64,000 bases of DNA from CAZZKG01 sp964654825 (GCA_964654825.1 CAZZKG010000004.1:1-64000), one strand, 5' to 3'; counted from the stretch's first letter, positions 16,694 through 26,076 are shown. Numbers and translations are program-made. Notes: a model not told the origin generated them from the letters alone.

Positions 16694-18400
16694 ATGCCCA
16701 ACATCGGTTCATACGAAGAGGCGGTAAAAAATTTCGACTGGTCGCTCCCGGAGAAGGAGCTCGGATACAACAGGGGTGATGTGATCAATATCGGCTGGTA
16801 CTGTTCTGACAGAATCTGTCATATGGGGAAAGCTGATAAAACGGCCCTCATCTGGGAGGGGTTCGACGGAGGACAGGAGACATACACCTTCGACGACATC
16901 CGCCTGGGTAGCAACACCATTGCTGCTTTTCTGAGAGAGCTGGGAACGCGCGACGGGGACCGGGTATGTCTGTTCATGGACCGGATCCCCGAACTCTACA
17001 TCGGTTTTCTCGGAATCCTCAAGACCGGCGCCATCGCCCAGCCGCTTTTCTCGGCGTTCGGGGATGAAGCGCTCCACGTCCGTCTCGAGAACGCGGAAAC
17101 CGCGGTGATCCTGACTCAGAAGAAACACGTGGGTAAAGTGAGGCGCATTCTGGACAGGCTGCCCGCGCTCCGACACGTCATCATCGTTGACGACGATGGG
17201 AAGAAATCGCTCAGAGAAAGAGAGGTCGCCTTCTCACTCGAGCGAAGCGAGCACATCGAAGACTTCGAGTGCTTTTCGACGAAAGCCGAATCACCATCGG
17301 TACTCCACTACACCTCCGGTACGACAGGTCGGCCCAAGGGAGTACAGCATGTTCACTACGCGTTAATCTCACAGTACCTGACGGCGAAATGGGTGCTCGA
17401 CCTGCGGCAGGATGACGTCTACTGGTGTACCGCCGATCCGGGATGGGTCACCGGAACATCCTATGGCATTATCGGGCCGTGGAGCCAGGGGATCACCCAG
17501 TGTGTTCTCGACTCGGGGTTCTCCGCCGAGAGCTGGTACCGGTTTATCGAAAAACACCGGATAACGCTCTGGTATACGGCCCCGACAGCCATCCGGTCTC
17601 TGATGAAGGCCGGTGAAGAACAGGCGAAGAAGTTCGATCTGTCCTCGCTCCGGCATCTGACAAGTGTCGGTGAGCCTCTCAATGCCGAAGCGGTGATCTG
17701 GTCGGAGAAGGTGTTCGGAAAACCTTTCCACGACAACTACTGGCAGACGGAAACCGGCTCGATCATGATCGGCAACTTCCCCGGGATGCCGGTGAAACCG
17801 GGATCTATGGGGAAACCCTTCCCGGGCATCACCGCCCGGGTTCTGGATCCCGCAACGTACGAACCGTTCGATGAACCCGGCAAGATCGGGCTGATCGCCT
17901 TCAGACCCGGCTGGCCGGCGATGATGCGGACCTACTGGGGAAACGAACAGACCTACAAAAGCAAGTTCGTAAACAGCTGGTATCTGTCAGGCGATCGTTC
18001 GAGCATCGACCAGGACGGCTATTTCTGGTTCATTGGAAGGGATGACGATGTGATAAACACCGGCGGTCATCTGGTGAGCCCGTTCGAGGTCGAGTCCGCG
18101 CTGCTTGAGCATGAGGCGGTAGCCGAATCGGCCGTGGTGAGCAAGCCTGATGAGGTCAACATGGAGGTGGTGAAAGCTTTCATCACGCTGAAACCCGGCT
18201 TCGAAGCCGGCAAGGATCTCGAACTCAAAATCATGAACTTCACCCGGAAGAAACTCTCTCCTCTCGCCATGCCCCAGGAGATCGAATTCGTGGACTCCCT
18301 CCCGAAGACCCGGAGCGGGAAAATCATGCGCCGCCTCCTGCACGCGAAGGAGTGGGGTGAGGAGATCGGCGATACGTCCACACTCGAAGATGAAGAGTAA
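16694..18400 (+). CDS. AMP-forming acetyl/acyl-CoA synthetase-like ligase
   Basis: An ANL-superfamily enzyme of 568 residues that activates a carboxylic acid as acyl-AMP and passes it to a thiol. The P-loop YTSGTTGRPKG is at about 205-215, the YWQTETGS motif about 345-355 resembles the WQTETGG of acetyl-CoA synthetase, the hinge-region GRDDDVINTGGH is at about 450, and the A10 lysine K543 sits in PKTRSGKIMRR. It is shorter than housekeeping Acs (about 650 residues) because the N-terminal extension is reduced. Neighbouring carrier-protein genes raise the possibility that it loads an acyl group onto the downstream carrier protein instead of CoA; free acetate activation is the alternative. GGAGG precedes the ATG. 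Confidence 0.85.
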   Translation: MPNIGSYEEAVKNFDWSLPEKELGYNRGDVINIGWYCSDRICHMGKADKTALIWEGFDGGQETYTFDDIRLGSNTIAAFLRELGTRDGDRVCLFMDRIPELYIGFLGILKTGAIAQPLFSAFGDEALHVRLENAETAVILTQKKHVGKVRRILDRLPALRHVIIVDDDGKKSLREREVAFSLERSEHIEDFECFSTKAESPSVLHYTSGTTGRPKGVQHVHYALISQYLTAKWVLDLRQDDVYWCTADPGWVTGTSYGIIGPWSQGITQCVLDSGFSAESWYRFIEKHRITLWYTAPTAIRSLMKAGEEQAKKFDLSSLRHLTSVGEPLNAEAVIWSEKVFGKPFHDNYWQTETGSIMIGNFPGMPVKPGSMGKPFPGITARVLDPATYEPFDEPGKIGLIAFRPGWPAMMRTYWGNEQTYKSKFVNSWYLSGDRSSIDQDGYFWFIGRDDDVINTGGHLVSPFEVESALLEHEAVAESAVVSKPDEVNMEVVKAFITLKPGFEAGKDLELKIMNFTRKKLSPLAMPQEIEFVDSLPKTRSGKIMRRLLHAKEWGEEIGDTSTLEDEE

Positions 18401-18476
18401 CGAGCCGGGCCGACGACCGGTCCCGGTTCCGAGATGTTTTACGTAATGACAATACCGACTGGAACGAGGAGCTACC

Positions 18477-18722
18477 ATGGAAGAAATGAAGGAAGCTATC
18501 CTGAATTACATCGTGGATGAATACCTGGAAGAAGATGACGACGAGATTAATGCAGACACTCCGCTTATCTCGGGCGGTATCGTCGATTCTTTTTCAATGG
18601 TCTCGTTGAAAAGATTCCTGGAGAACAAGTATCAGATCCGGATTCCGGACGAGAAAGCTACACCGGAAGCATTCGACACCGTGAACAAGATCTGCACGGT
18701 CATCAAGGAGTACACATCATAA
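18477..18722 (+). CDS. Acyl carrier protein (specialised)
   Basis: An 81-residue acidic four-helix carrier protein. The phosphopantetheine attachment serine is S38 in GGIVDSFSMV; the sequence VDSFS differs from the ADSLD of fatty-acid-synthesis AcpP and is typical of carrier proteins attached to specialised ligases or aminoacyl pathways. It follows the ligase by 76 bp with a GAGGAG binding site, and the alpha-oxoamine synthase begins 132 bp later. Inference: it is the partner that carries an acyl group from the ligase to the synthase. Confidence 0.9.
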   Translation: MEEMKEAILNYIVDEYLEEDDDEINADTPLISGGIVDSFSMVSLKRFLENKYQIRIPDEKATPEAFDTVNKICTVIKEYTS

Positions 18723-18854
18723 AAGAACACGATTCATCCGTATCGTCTCTCATGATGCCATAATGCATACCGGAGACCCAGGGCGCAATCCGAACCGACC
18801 GGCGTGTGAGATGTCCGGCCAACTGATTCGCCGATATTCGAACGGGAGGAAACC

Positions 18855-20102
18855 ATGGCCTACAGCAGTAAAGTGAAAGAAATCTATCGGAAACAACTGG
18901 AGGAGATAGAGGCCGCAGGGATTTTCAAGCAGGAGAGATTCATCCATTCGGCGCAGGCTGCCGACATCGAGGTTGAATTTCCCGAGGGGTCGGGCCTGAA
19001 GAAAGTCATCAACATGTGTTCGAACAACTACCTGGGTCTCTCGAGCCACGAGGAGGTGATCCGTGCCGCGCATGAAGGCCTGGATTATCGTGGCTACGGC
19101 ATGTCCTCGGTACGTTTCATCTGTGGCACGCAGGACATCCACCGTGAGCTCGAGAACAATATGACCGAATTCCTCGGGACTGAAGACACGATCCTTTTCC
19201 CTTCCTGCATGGACGCCAACGCAGGTGTTTTCGAGGCGATACTCTCCGAGGAAGACGTCATGATCTCCGACAGGCTGGTACATGCCTCTCTCATCGACGG
19301 CATCAGGCTCTGTAAAGCTCAACACGACACGTATAAGCACTCCAACATGGAACACCTCGAAAGTAAGCTGGAGCTCCATGCCGACAAGCGTCTCAAACTG
19401 ATCATAACCGATGGCGTGTTCTCGATGGACGGTGACACAGCAAAACTGGGTGAGATGGTCGAACTGGCCGAGAAACATGATGCGATGATCCTGGTCGATG
19501 ACTCACACGCCACCGGGTTCATAGGAAAGACGGGGCGCGGGGTCCATGAGAAGTGCGGCGTGATGGGTAAGATAGATATCATCACGACCACTTTCGGCAA
19601 AGCACTGGGAGGAGCCTCGGGCGGCTGTGTCTCCGGCCGGGCCGAGATCGTCGCCATGTGCCGTCAGAAGGCACGACCATATCTGTTTTCCAACACAGTC
19701 GCCCCTGTCATCGTGTCGGGTGTACTCCGGGTGCTGGATATCCTCTCGGGCAGTACCGAGCGGCGCGACAAACTGGAAGAGAACTCTGCATACTGGCGAA
19801 AGGGCTTGAGCGAAGCCGGATTCATTCTCAAGGAGGGCGACACTCCGATTGTCCCGATCATGCTCTTCAACGCGAAGCTCTCGCAGGATGTCTCGAGGGA
19901 TCTTTATGATGAGGGAGTCTACGCCACCGGGTTCTTTTTCCCCGTCGTGGCGAAAGGACAGGCGAGGATTCGCACCCAGATATCGGCCGGTCACGAGAAG
20001 TACCACCTCGACAAAGCGCTCGAAGCGTTCGTCAAGGTCGGGAAAAAACACGACATCCTCGGAAAAGGTAAGAAGGAGATCATCGACAAATATGGCTTGT
20101 GA
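18855..20102 (+). CDS. kbl: Alpha-oxoamine synthase, glycine C-acetyltransferase (Kbl) type
   Basis: A 415-residue PLP enzyme of the family that joins an acyl thioester to an amino acid with loss of CO2, or runs that reaction backwards in threonine breakdown. The match to 2-amino-3-ketobutyrate CoA ligase runs along the chain: SAQAADI, NNYLGLSSH, SVRFICGTQD, ITDGVFSMDG, VDDSHATGF, the PLP lysine K249 in TTFGKALGGASGG, and GQARIRTQISA near the end. GGGAGGAAACC precedes the ATG. No threonine dehydrogenase (tdh) is next to it, which is the usual partner of kbl; instead it ends a unit with acpS, an acyl-AMP ligase and a carrier protein. That context suggests synthesis from an acyl-carrier-protein substrate rather than threonine catabolism, although the sequence itself looks like ordinary Kbl. 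Confidence 0.9.
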   Translation: MAYSSKVKEIYRKQLEEIEAAGIFKQERFIHSAQAADIEVEFPEGSGLKKVINMCSNNYLGLSSHEEVIRAAHEGLDYRGYGMSSVRFICGTQDIHRELENNMTEFLGTEDTILFPSCMDANAGVFEAILSEEDVMISDRLVHASLIDGIRLCKAQHDTYKHSNMEHLESKLELHADKRLKLIITDGVFSMDGDTAKLGEMVELAEKHDAMILVDDSHATGFIGKTGRGVHEKCGVMGKIDIITTTFGKALGGASGGCVSGRAEIVAMCRQKARPYLFSNTVAPVIVSGVLRVLDILSGSTERRDKLEENSAYWRKGLSEAGFILKEGDTPIVPIMLFNAKLSQDVSRDLYDEGVYATGFFFPVVAKGQARIRTQISAGHEKYHLDKALEAFVKVGKKHDILGKGKKEIIDKYGL

Positions 20103-20161
20103 GGCGATCGGAGAACCTCACCAGGCCCTCGAGCTCAGCCTGTCCCGGTTAGTCTGTTCTC

Positions 20162-20189
20162 AATATCACAGCGTCAAGGCTGTCATATT
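20162..20189. terminator. Bidirectional terminator hairpin
   Basis: Inverted repeat AATATCACAGC / GCTGTCATATT (10 of 11 pairs) with a 6-nt loop, between the convergent kbl and outer-membrane barrel genes. Confidence 0.55.
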
Positions 20190-20221
20190 CGTCAATAGTT
20201 TTGAGCAAAATTAAAACGGCA

Positions 20222-21760
20222 TCAGAAATTGAACTTCAGGCGGGCGAAACCGCCCGGCCCTCCCCTCCCGTTCTGCCCTTCCTCATCGCCAATGGGAAAG
20301 AAGGCGGTGGCGGACAATTTTACTCCGGGATACACCGAGTACTCAAGCCATGGATTGAGGAGCCCGCTCGGGTCATCGACACCGATGATTCCGTAAAGGG
20401 AGATCTCGGCCAGGTCGGTGATCGGGTACGACACTCCGGTAAAGATTGTGTTCCTGTCGATCGCGAGTACTTCTCCCGCGTACATGGCCATCCGGTCGTT
20501 GAGGGTGATCTGTGATCTGTCCGTCCTCCCCTGCCCGAGCACGAGATACTCCGCCATGACGTACCACTGGGATTCGAAAGTGTGATCCAGTCCTAGCAGG
20601 AACCTTTCATGATCCTTTGCCGCTTGTGTAAGAGTGCCCACGTCGGTTATCCCTTCGACGAACACGTACCCGCCCTCACCGTATATCCCGATGTCCAGGA
20701 GCTCGCCGGCAAACTCCCCACCGACGAGCTGCCACCGGAACCGGTGTGTGAAGACGGACGGATCGAGACCACCTGCCGGAACCTGATCAGCGTCCTCCGA
20801 ATTGATCGCCTCCCAATCGATACGATCCTTTACAAAGTGCGTGTACTGGAGGGCGAAGTCCCATCCGTGGATGGAACTTTTGAGCCTCCCCTGGTAGTCG
20901 GCTCTCGCGAGACGGTCGGATAACCTCACCAGACCCTCGAGCTCGATCTGTCGCGGGAGGTCTACGGTCAGCATCATGGCGTCGATGCCATCTACTTCAT
21001 AACTGGGGTCGAGCGGTTGTGGGGGATTGAAAAGGTCTATCGGGTTGTACGCATACCCTGTCCCCGAGTAGAATTTGTGTCGCCCCACTCGAAGCCTGAT
21101 GTTCGATTTGTAGAGAGTGGCGAACGCCTCCTGGATATAATTATTGTTTTCGAACCGATAGAAAAACCGTTCCTCGGCGCCCGGAATACCGTTTGCAGGA
21201 TCACCGGGGACGAGCTGAGCCCTTTCCCGCTGCGGCAGGTACCTGACGAGACTCACACCGGTCGCGCCACTGTATATCTGTCCCACAACCCCGATCCCGA
21301 AGTCGAAATATTCTCCCGACCTCCCGTCTATATTCAGTCTCACACGGGCGCCGTTGAGTACTGTCACATCCCGGTCATCTCTGATGTACTCAAAATTGGT
21401 GGTGTTCTCGACATACCCGCGGAAGTCGAACGGGAGACCGGTACTCTCCATCCCTGTTGGGAGCGGGGCGTATCCGTCACCCGAACCGGGCAGCGGGACT
21501 TCCTTCTCACATGAACCGGGATGCGGGATCGATCCGTCGCCGCGGACGCTTTTCGCTGTGTCACGAGAGGCGTTCGAGAATGCGGTATCCCGGACCGCCC
21601 GTCCCTCGCCGGGTCCACCGCTCTGAGCCGGACCGGAGGCATAAGATACACTCGCGGCCACACAGAGAGCGACCAGTGCTGCCGGAAGTGTCAGGAATCG
21701 TCGTCTTCGCGTGACATGCGCATGCTTTCTTCTCCGCTTTCTTATCATGTCCCGGTTCAC
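20222..21760 (-). CDS. Outer-membrane beta-barrel protein
   Basis: A protein of 512 residues that ends in the aromatic FARLKFNF typical of outer-membrane barrels. It starts with basic residues and a hydrophobic export segment (about 22-40), then a low-complexity Gly/Pro/Ser-rich stretch to about 110, then repeated amphipathic strands of 10-14 residues. It resembles DUF1302-like or alginate-export-like porins found beside MMPL transporters, but I cannot name the family. The GTG start (21758-21760) overlaps the stop of the LolA-like gene by 4 bases (GTGA), which implies translational coupling; an in-frame ATG lies four codons later. It is the last gene of the tetR-RND-LolA-like operon and probably provides the outer-membrane step for whatever that system moves. 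Confidence 0.75.
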   Translation of the reverse strand: MNRDMIRKRRRKHAHVTRRRRFLTLPAALVALCVAASVSYASGPAQSGGPGEGRAVRDTAFSNASRDTAKSVRGDGSIPHPGSCEKEVPLPGSGDGYAPLPTGMESTGLPFDFRGYVENTTNFEYIRDDRDVTVLNGARVRLNIDGRSGEYFDFGIGVVGQIYSGATGVSLVRYLPQRERAQLVPGDPANGIPGAEERFFYRFENNNYIQEAFATLYKSNIRLRVGRHKFYSGTGYAYNPIDLFNPPQPLDPSYEVDGIDAMMLTVDLPRQIELEGLVRLSDRLARADYQGRLKSSIHGWDFALQYTHFVKDRIDWEAINSEDADQVPAGGLDPSVFTHRFRWQLVGGEFAGELLDIGIYGEGGYVFVEGITDVGTLTQAAKDHERFLLGLDHTFESQWYVMAEYLVLGQGRTDRSQITLNDRMAMYAGEVLAIDRNTIFTGVSYPITDLAEISLYGIIGVDDPSGLLNPWLEYSVYPGVKLSATAFFPIGDEEGQNGRGGPGGFARLKFNF

Positions 21761-22548
21761 TTATCCAGGTTTCTGGCTTCAAAAATCGAATCAGTCAATT
21801 TAACTTTGAATCGAATATCCTTGATCACATTGACGGTCCGCGTTCCATCCTCGAGATTCGTCATGGTGAACCGGTGGGCCACGACTCTCCCGCCTGCCTG
21901 GTGAATATCGGTACAGATCAATCTCTTGTAAGGCTCATCGTCCTCTTCCCGATAGAAGTCGATCCTCCTCGTGAGAAAATCGGACTTCCCGATCCAGGCG
22001 ACCACTTTTTTATAACTCGGTCCTTCGGGAGTCGGAACGAGGTCGAGCACGTAGCACATCGCATCTCCTTCTTCTTCTTCATTCAGAATGGTACCGGTGT
22101 ACTTCGTGCTGATCTTCCCTCCCGCCTGGTCTTCATAGGTGAAGTCGGAACCCATCACCTTTTTCTTTCTCATGTGGCTGCCCAGTTTTCTTGTGCGGCG
22201 CGTTTCAGGATTGAACATCCAGATATTGTCCCCGTCTTCGGTCATCAATATCTTCTGTCCTCTGATATCAGCCGGGGCGAGATACTCGGCCAACTGCTTT
22301 CGGCCGTTGTCGACCGCCCAGGATCGAATGACCAGTGTCCTCTCCCCACCCCCACTCGTTGTGATGATCTGATCCATCTCGATATACGCGCTTTCATATC
22401 CTTCAGCCGTATCGCACCTGTCGAGGATCTCGGCCGCGGCGGGAACGGAAGCAGAGACGGTTGCGGGTCCAATCAGGGAGAGCAGCACGATAAGCACCAG
22501 CCGAATGGAACGAATGATCACATCAAACTCCCGAGTCCTCTCTATCAT
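21757..22548 (-). CDS. LolA-like outer-membrane lipoprotein-sorting protein
   Basis: A periplasmic protein of 263 residues, signal peptide about 11-33. The mature part is a half-barrel of the LolA/LolB-like family annotated as 'outer membrane lipoprotein-sorting protein' (PF17131): the segments GRKQLAEYLAPADIRGQKIL, DNIWMFNPETRRTRKL and MGSDFTYED are characteristic. Such proteins bind lipids or lipoproteins and ferry them across the periplasm, commonly next to an MMPL/RND pump. The start at 22548 is chosen because AAAGGAGAGACC directly precedes that ATG; a TTG six codons upstream has no binding site. Three bases separate it from the pump gene's stop codon region, and it overlaps the next gene by 3-4 bases. 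Confidence 0.85.
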   Translation of the reverse strand: MIERTREFDVIIRSIRLVLIVLLSLIGPATVSASVPAAAEILDRCDTAEGYESAYIEMDQIITTSGGGERTLVIRSWAVDNGRKQLAEYLAPADIRGQKILMTEDGDNIWMFNPETRRTRKLGSHMRKKKVMGSDFTYEDQAGGKISTKYTGTILNEEEEGDAMCYVLDLVPTPEGPSYKKVVAWIGKSDFLTRRIDFYREEDDEPYKRLICTDIHQAGGRVVAHRFTMTNLEDGTRTVNVIKDIRFKVKLTDSIFEARNLDK

Positions 22549-22569
22549 GGTCTCTCCTTTCAACAAATC

Positions 22570-25344
22570 TCATCGGTCACCGGTATCTCTGATTATTCTC
22601 TTTTCGAACAACACTGCGAGGGGCGGCAGCAGCGTGATTGTGGAGAGAAAACACATCCCCACTCCCACGAACAGCACGAAACCAAGCGACGCCATACCTC
22701 TCATCATGTACAACATGAGACTTCCGAACCCGATCATCGTGGTCAGAGACGTCATCAGTATGGCCCTCCCGACACTCGTCACTGCCCGTGGCATACCCCC
22801 CCTGCCCTCCTGAATGAACCGGTGGAAGAAATGCACCCCGTCATCGACACCGATACCGATGATGACCGGGAGCGCTATCATGTTGATGTAATTCAGTTTC
22901 TCGCCCATGACCCACATGATACCGAGGGTGAGGGCCAGGCCCGTCACGAGGGGTAGGAACGCCAGAACCGCTATGAGAGGGCGCCGGAAATCCAGAACGA
23001 GCACAAGGAGAATGACCAGAATCGCCGCGAGGGCTGCCTTTCGACCTTCGCGGAGCGTCTCGAGGTTCATGTTGAGCATCATCTGCGGCATGCCTGTAAC
23101 ATTCGGATGGACCTTGCTAACCACATCCTGGAAAAGCTCGAGATCTTCTCTCTCATAGAGATTCTCCTTTGGCAGGATGCTCATGAGAAAGCCGGGTGCG
23201 GTGTTACTCGTGTACTTGGCCACGATGTCTTCCGGGACCATCTCTATCGTGACGGGATCATCTCCCTCTGCCATTCTCATGAGCTTCGATCGCAGCAGCT
23301 GTTCGAAGAGATGGGCGAAGCGGTCTACCGCCTCCCAATCGACTGAATCTCCGCTTTCGATCCGGCTGACAACACGCTTGAGTGACCCCTGATCACGCGT
23401 GTCCCTGGTCGCGACAATGCTTCTCGTCTTCTCGACCACTCTGTCCTGCCCGCCGGTGAAGGCGAGGGCCTGGATCTCGACGAGGTTCGCCCAGAGGCGA
23501 TCGAGCTCCAGCCCGAGTTTCTTCCGTAGCTCGGTGGGATCAGCCTCTTCACTCCTCCCCGATGATGCTTCCACTTCGACGAAGGATAACGGAGCACCCT
23601 CATCCCGGAGAGCTGCCCTTAATTTCCTTATGTACGGAATGCTCTCATCAAAATCCTGCCTGCTCACCCACATCGAAATGTCATCCACTTCGCCGACGAG
23701 GTTCTTGTCCGTGAACTTCTTCCTCAGAAGGCGGGACTCCTCAACGCTCTCGGCGGTGAGCAGGCTGAAGGACACCGAAAGTTTGAATTTATCGATGATT
23801 TCATCCTGGAGCAGGACCGAACGCAGCCCCTCCGCTTCGAGATTCAAAAAATTCCACTCCCACTCGAGATCGTTGCCAGCTTTCACACCGAGGATGGTCC
23901 CCACGATGACGGCGGGAATCACGATTTTCCAGTGTCGCCCCATCGTCTCAGCGAGAAAACCGAGGGCTCTGAAATCCTTCGAGCGTTCGGGAGCTCTGCC
24001 TTTCTTCGCCGATCGGACAGCGCGTGCCGCCAGGAGCGACGGGAGGATCCAGAGCACGGCAAACAGCGTGACGAGAACCCCGGTTCCGGCGCAGAAGCCG
24101 AACTGCTCGATACCCTTAGTGTCAGCTATCATCAGGGTAAAAAAGGCCACCGATGTCGTCACCGCACCGGTGATCACGCCCCTCCCGGTCCCACCGAGGG
24201 CGAGCGCGAGAGATTCTTCGAGTGATCGACCGGCAGCCATTTCTTCATGAAATCTGCTCGAGAGATGGATGGAAAAATCGATTCCGAGGCCCAGGAGGAC
24301 AGCCATGATCATGACGGTGATTATGTTCATCTCCCCGAGTGTGAGGGCCACAAAGCCGACGGTCCAGATTATCCCTGCAACGATCGGGATCAGTGAGAAC
24401 ACAGGAGTGACGAAGCTTCGAAAGTACCAGACGAGGAGTAAAAACAGGAGAACCAGGGCAACAAGGCTGATCAGCATCGTCTGGGGTCCGATCGAATCCA
24501 TCTCGTCACGGCCGACAGCGGTCATGCCGGTACGCTCGATCCGGTACCCGGGATATTTATCCGCCAGAGGGGAGAGGAGTTTCTCGATCTGCTTGTCTAT
24601 GAGCGGAACGTTTTCGGCGTCATCGGACGGTACGACGGATGCGACTGTGATGAGAGACATGCTGTTGTCGAGTGAGAACATGTATGGTCTGCCAATTGTC
24701 AGGTCTCGCACCGTGCGGGTCAGTCTGTTTTTCTCCGGTTCTCCATCAGCGGCACGGGAAAGCGTCTCGATAAACCCGTGAACCGCATCGAGGGAAGCCA
24801 CGATCTGCCTTTCCTGGTTTTTCACGTTATCCGCGTCGGTGTACTCCGCCTCGAAGTCGTCGTTGAGATGCGTCAGGTAAGGAAGAAGGCGGGGATCGGC
24901 GAACACATCGGCCATACGCTCAGCTTCCCTCGGTTTCAGGAGACGCATGAGGTGATCCGTTAACCAGTCTTCCGGCAGCCCGCCATAAACGTAGCGTGCG
25001 AAACGTCTCGTCTTGACACAGTCCGCGACGGGAGTTCCCTTTTCACATACGAGTCCATCCTGGAGCAATGCAGATGCTTCATCCGTCACCTGCTCCAGTA
25101 CCGCGGGGTCGGGGCCGCTGATGACCACGATCATATTGCCCGGCTGGAGGAAATTGTTGTCTATCTTGATGAATTCTCCGACGACCGGCAGTGTTTCGGG
25201 GAGGAGGGTCGACCAGCGCATATCGATGACGAGACGCTGTGAAGCCCAGCCGAGGAGAAGCGTCAAGAACAGCGAAACCGCAAAAACCGGCCAACGCCGG
25301 CGTGTCGCCATGGAGACGATTCCATCGAGAAGCTTCTTACGCAT
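22570..25344 (-). CDS. RND/MMPL-family inner-membrane transporter
   Basis: A 924-residue transporter with two homologous halves, each with one helix, a large periplasmic loop and a block of five helices (first helix about 19-36; first block about 290-430; second half helix about 472-490; second block about 760-915). It shows the MMPL-type sequence GLGIDFSIHLSSRF and, in the second half, GIGVDDGVHFFHRF, in the position of the proton-relay segment. These pumps export lipids or hydrophobic compounds, for example hopanoids by HpnN; the cargo here is not evident. Its start overlaps the end of tetR by 8 bases, and the LolA-like periplasmic partner follows directly. Together with the outer-membrane barrel the operon could form a path from inner to outer membrane. 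Confidence 0.9.
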   Translation of the reverse strand: MRKKLLDGIVSMATRRRWPVFAVSLFLTLLLGWASQRLVIDMRWSTLLPETLPVVGEFIKIDNNFLQPGNMIVVISGPDPAVLEQVTDEASALLQDGLVCEKGTPVADCVKTRRFARYVYGGLPEDWLTDHLMRLLKPREAERMADVFADPRLLPYLTHLNDDFEAEYTDADNVKNQERQIVASLDAVHGFIETLSRAADGEPEKNRLTRTVRDLTIGRPYMFSLDNSMSLITVASVVPSDDAENVPLIDKQIEKLLSPLADKYPGYRIERTGMTAVGRDEMDSIGPQTMLISLVALVLLFLLLVWYFRSFVTPVFSLIPIVAGIIWTVGFVALTLGEMNIITVMIMAVLLGLGIDFSIHLSSRFHEEMAAGRSLEESLALALGGTGRGVITGAVTTSVAFFTLMIADTKGIEQFGFCAGTGVLVTLFAVLWILPSLLAARAVRSAKKGRAPERSKDFRALGFLAETMGRHWKIVIPAVIVGTILGVKAGNDLEWEWNFLNLEAEGLRSVLLQDEIIDKFKLSVSFSLLTAESVEESRLLRKKFTDKNLVGEVDDISMWVSRQDFDESIPYIRKLRAALRDEGAPLSFVEVEASSGRSEEADPTELRKKLGLELDRLWANLVEIQALAFTGGQDRVVEKTRSIVATRDTRDQGSLKRVVSRIESGDSVDWEAVDRFAHLFEQLLRSKLMRMAEGDDPVTIEMVPEDIVAKYTSNTAPGFLMSILPKENLYEREDLELFQDVVSKVHPNVTGMPQMMLNMNLETLREGRKAALAAILVILLVLVLDFRRPLIAVLAFLPLVTGLALTLGIMWVMGEKLNYINMIALPVIIGIGVDDGVHFFHRFIQEGRGGMPRAVTSVGRAILMTSLTTMIGFGSLMLYMMRGMASLGFVLFVGVGMCFLSTITLLPPLAVLFEKRIIRDTGDR

Positions 25345-25984
25345 CTTCGGTCCACCTTCCTGTTGAATCGGCTGGTTTTAAAGCCTCGAACATGGTATCG
25401 AGATAGTGATCGATCTGCCTTTCGAGATCGAAGTAACCCCTGCTGAGGAGGTAGTGCAGGCCGATCCCATCGAGATATGCGATCAGGTTGATCGCGACAG
25501 CCTCGGCATCCATTGCGACCTCAGACCGGAACGTACCCCCGGATATCCCCTCGAGCAGCAGGTCTGTTATCCTCTTTCGCGTACCCTGGAAGATATCCCG
25601 GGCGAGGTTCAGGTGTGCGTAATAGTTCTCATTGGCGAACACCGCCTGAAAGATACCTATGGAGATCCGGACCACACGCTCATCGGACAGGAAACCCTCC
25701 ATCATCGCATGAACGAACTTCCGCAGCCGCTGTTCCGAGGGTGTCGTGGCATCGAGGATCTTCCCGGCTTTCTCCTCGATTTCCTCAACCCAGCTCACAA
25801 TCGCGAATCTAATCAGATCTTCCTTGGATTCGAAGTATTCGTAGATGGTGCCCTTCCCTACTCCGGCGGCTTGGGCGATCTGACTGATGGTCGTCGAATG
25901 AAAATCCTGTTCTGCCAGAAGATCGAGAGCGGCGAAGGCGATCTCCTTCCTGCGCCGCGACTTGTCGACGATCTTCGGGGTCAT
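25337..25984 (-). CDS. TetR-family transcriptional repressor
   Basis: A 215-residue repressor. The N-terminal helix-turn-helix lies around residues 15-60 with the signature TISQIAQAAGVGKGTIYEYF and then ESKEDL. The ligand-binding domain is all-helical and has no recognisable effector signature. I place the start at the ATG at 25984, which has AAGGAG upstream; an in-frame ATG 10 codons earlier (26014) lacks a binding site. It is the first gene of the RND/LolA-like/barrel operon and overlaps the pump gene by 8 bases. A palindromic operator and promoter lie immediately upstream, so it very probably represses its own operon and is released by a hydrophobic ligand. Confidence 0.93.
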   Translation of the reverse strand: MTPKIVDKSRRRKEIAFAALDLLAEQDFHSTTISQIAQAAGVGKGTIYEYFESKEDLIRFAIVSWVEEIEEKAGKILDATTPSEQRLRKFVHAMMEGFLSDERVVRISIGIFQAVFANENYYAHLNLARDIFQGTRKRITDLLLEGISGGTFRSEVAMDAEAVAINLIAYLDGIGLHYLLSRGYFDLERQIDHYLDTMFEALKPADSTGRWTEDA

Positions 25985-26024
25985 AGATGGGCGCTCCTTC
26001 TGCTGAAGACTCATTTGTTTATAT

Positions 26025-26042
26025 TGACCGACCGTTCAGTCA
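26025..26042. promoter_or_regulatory. Putative TetR operator
   Basis: TGACCGACCGTTCAGTCA, an imperfect palindrome with seven of nine pairs matching, of the TGACCGAC / GTCGGTCA type common for AcrR-like TetR proteins. It covers the expected transcription start of the promoter at 26048-26076 and so would block it. Confidence 0.7.
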
Positions 26043-26047
26043 TAAAT

Positions 26048-26076
26048 AATATAACCAGGAGAATCATACCTGTCAA
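26048..26076 (-). promoter_or_regulatory. Promoter of the tetR-RND operon
   Basis: Minus strand: TTGACA at 26071-26076, 17-bp spacer, TATATT at 26048-26053. Confidence 0.75.
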
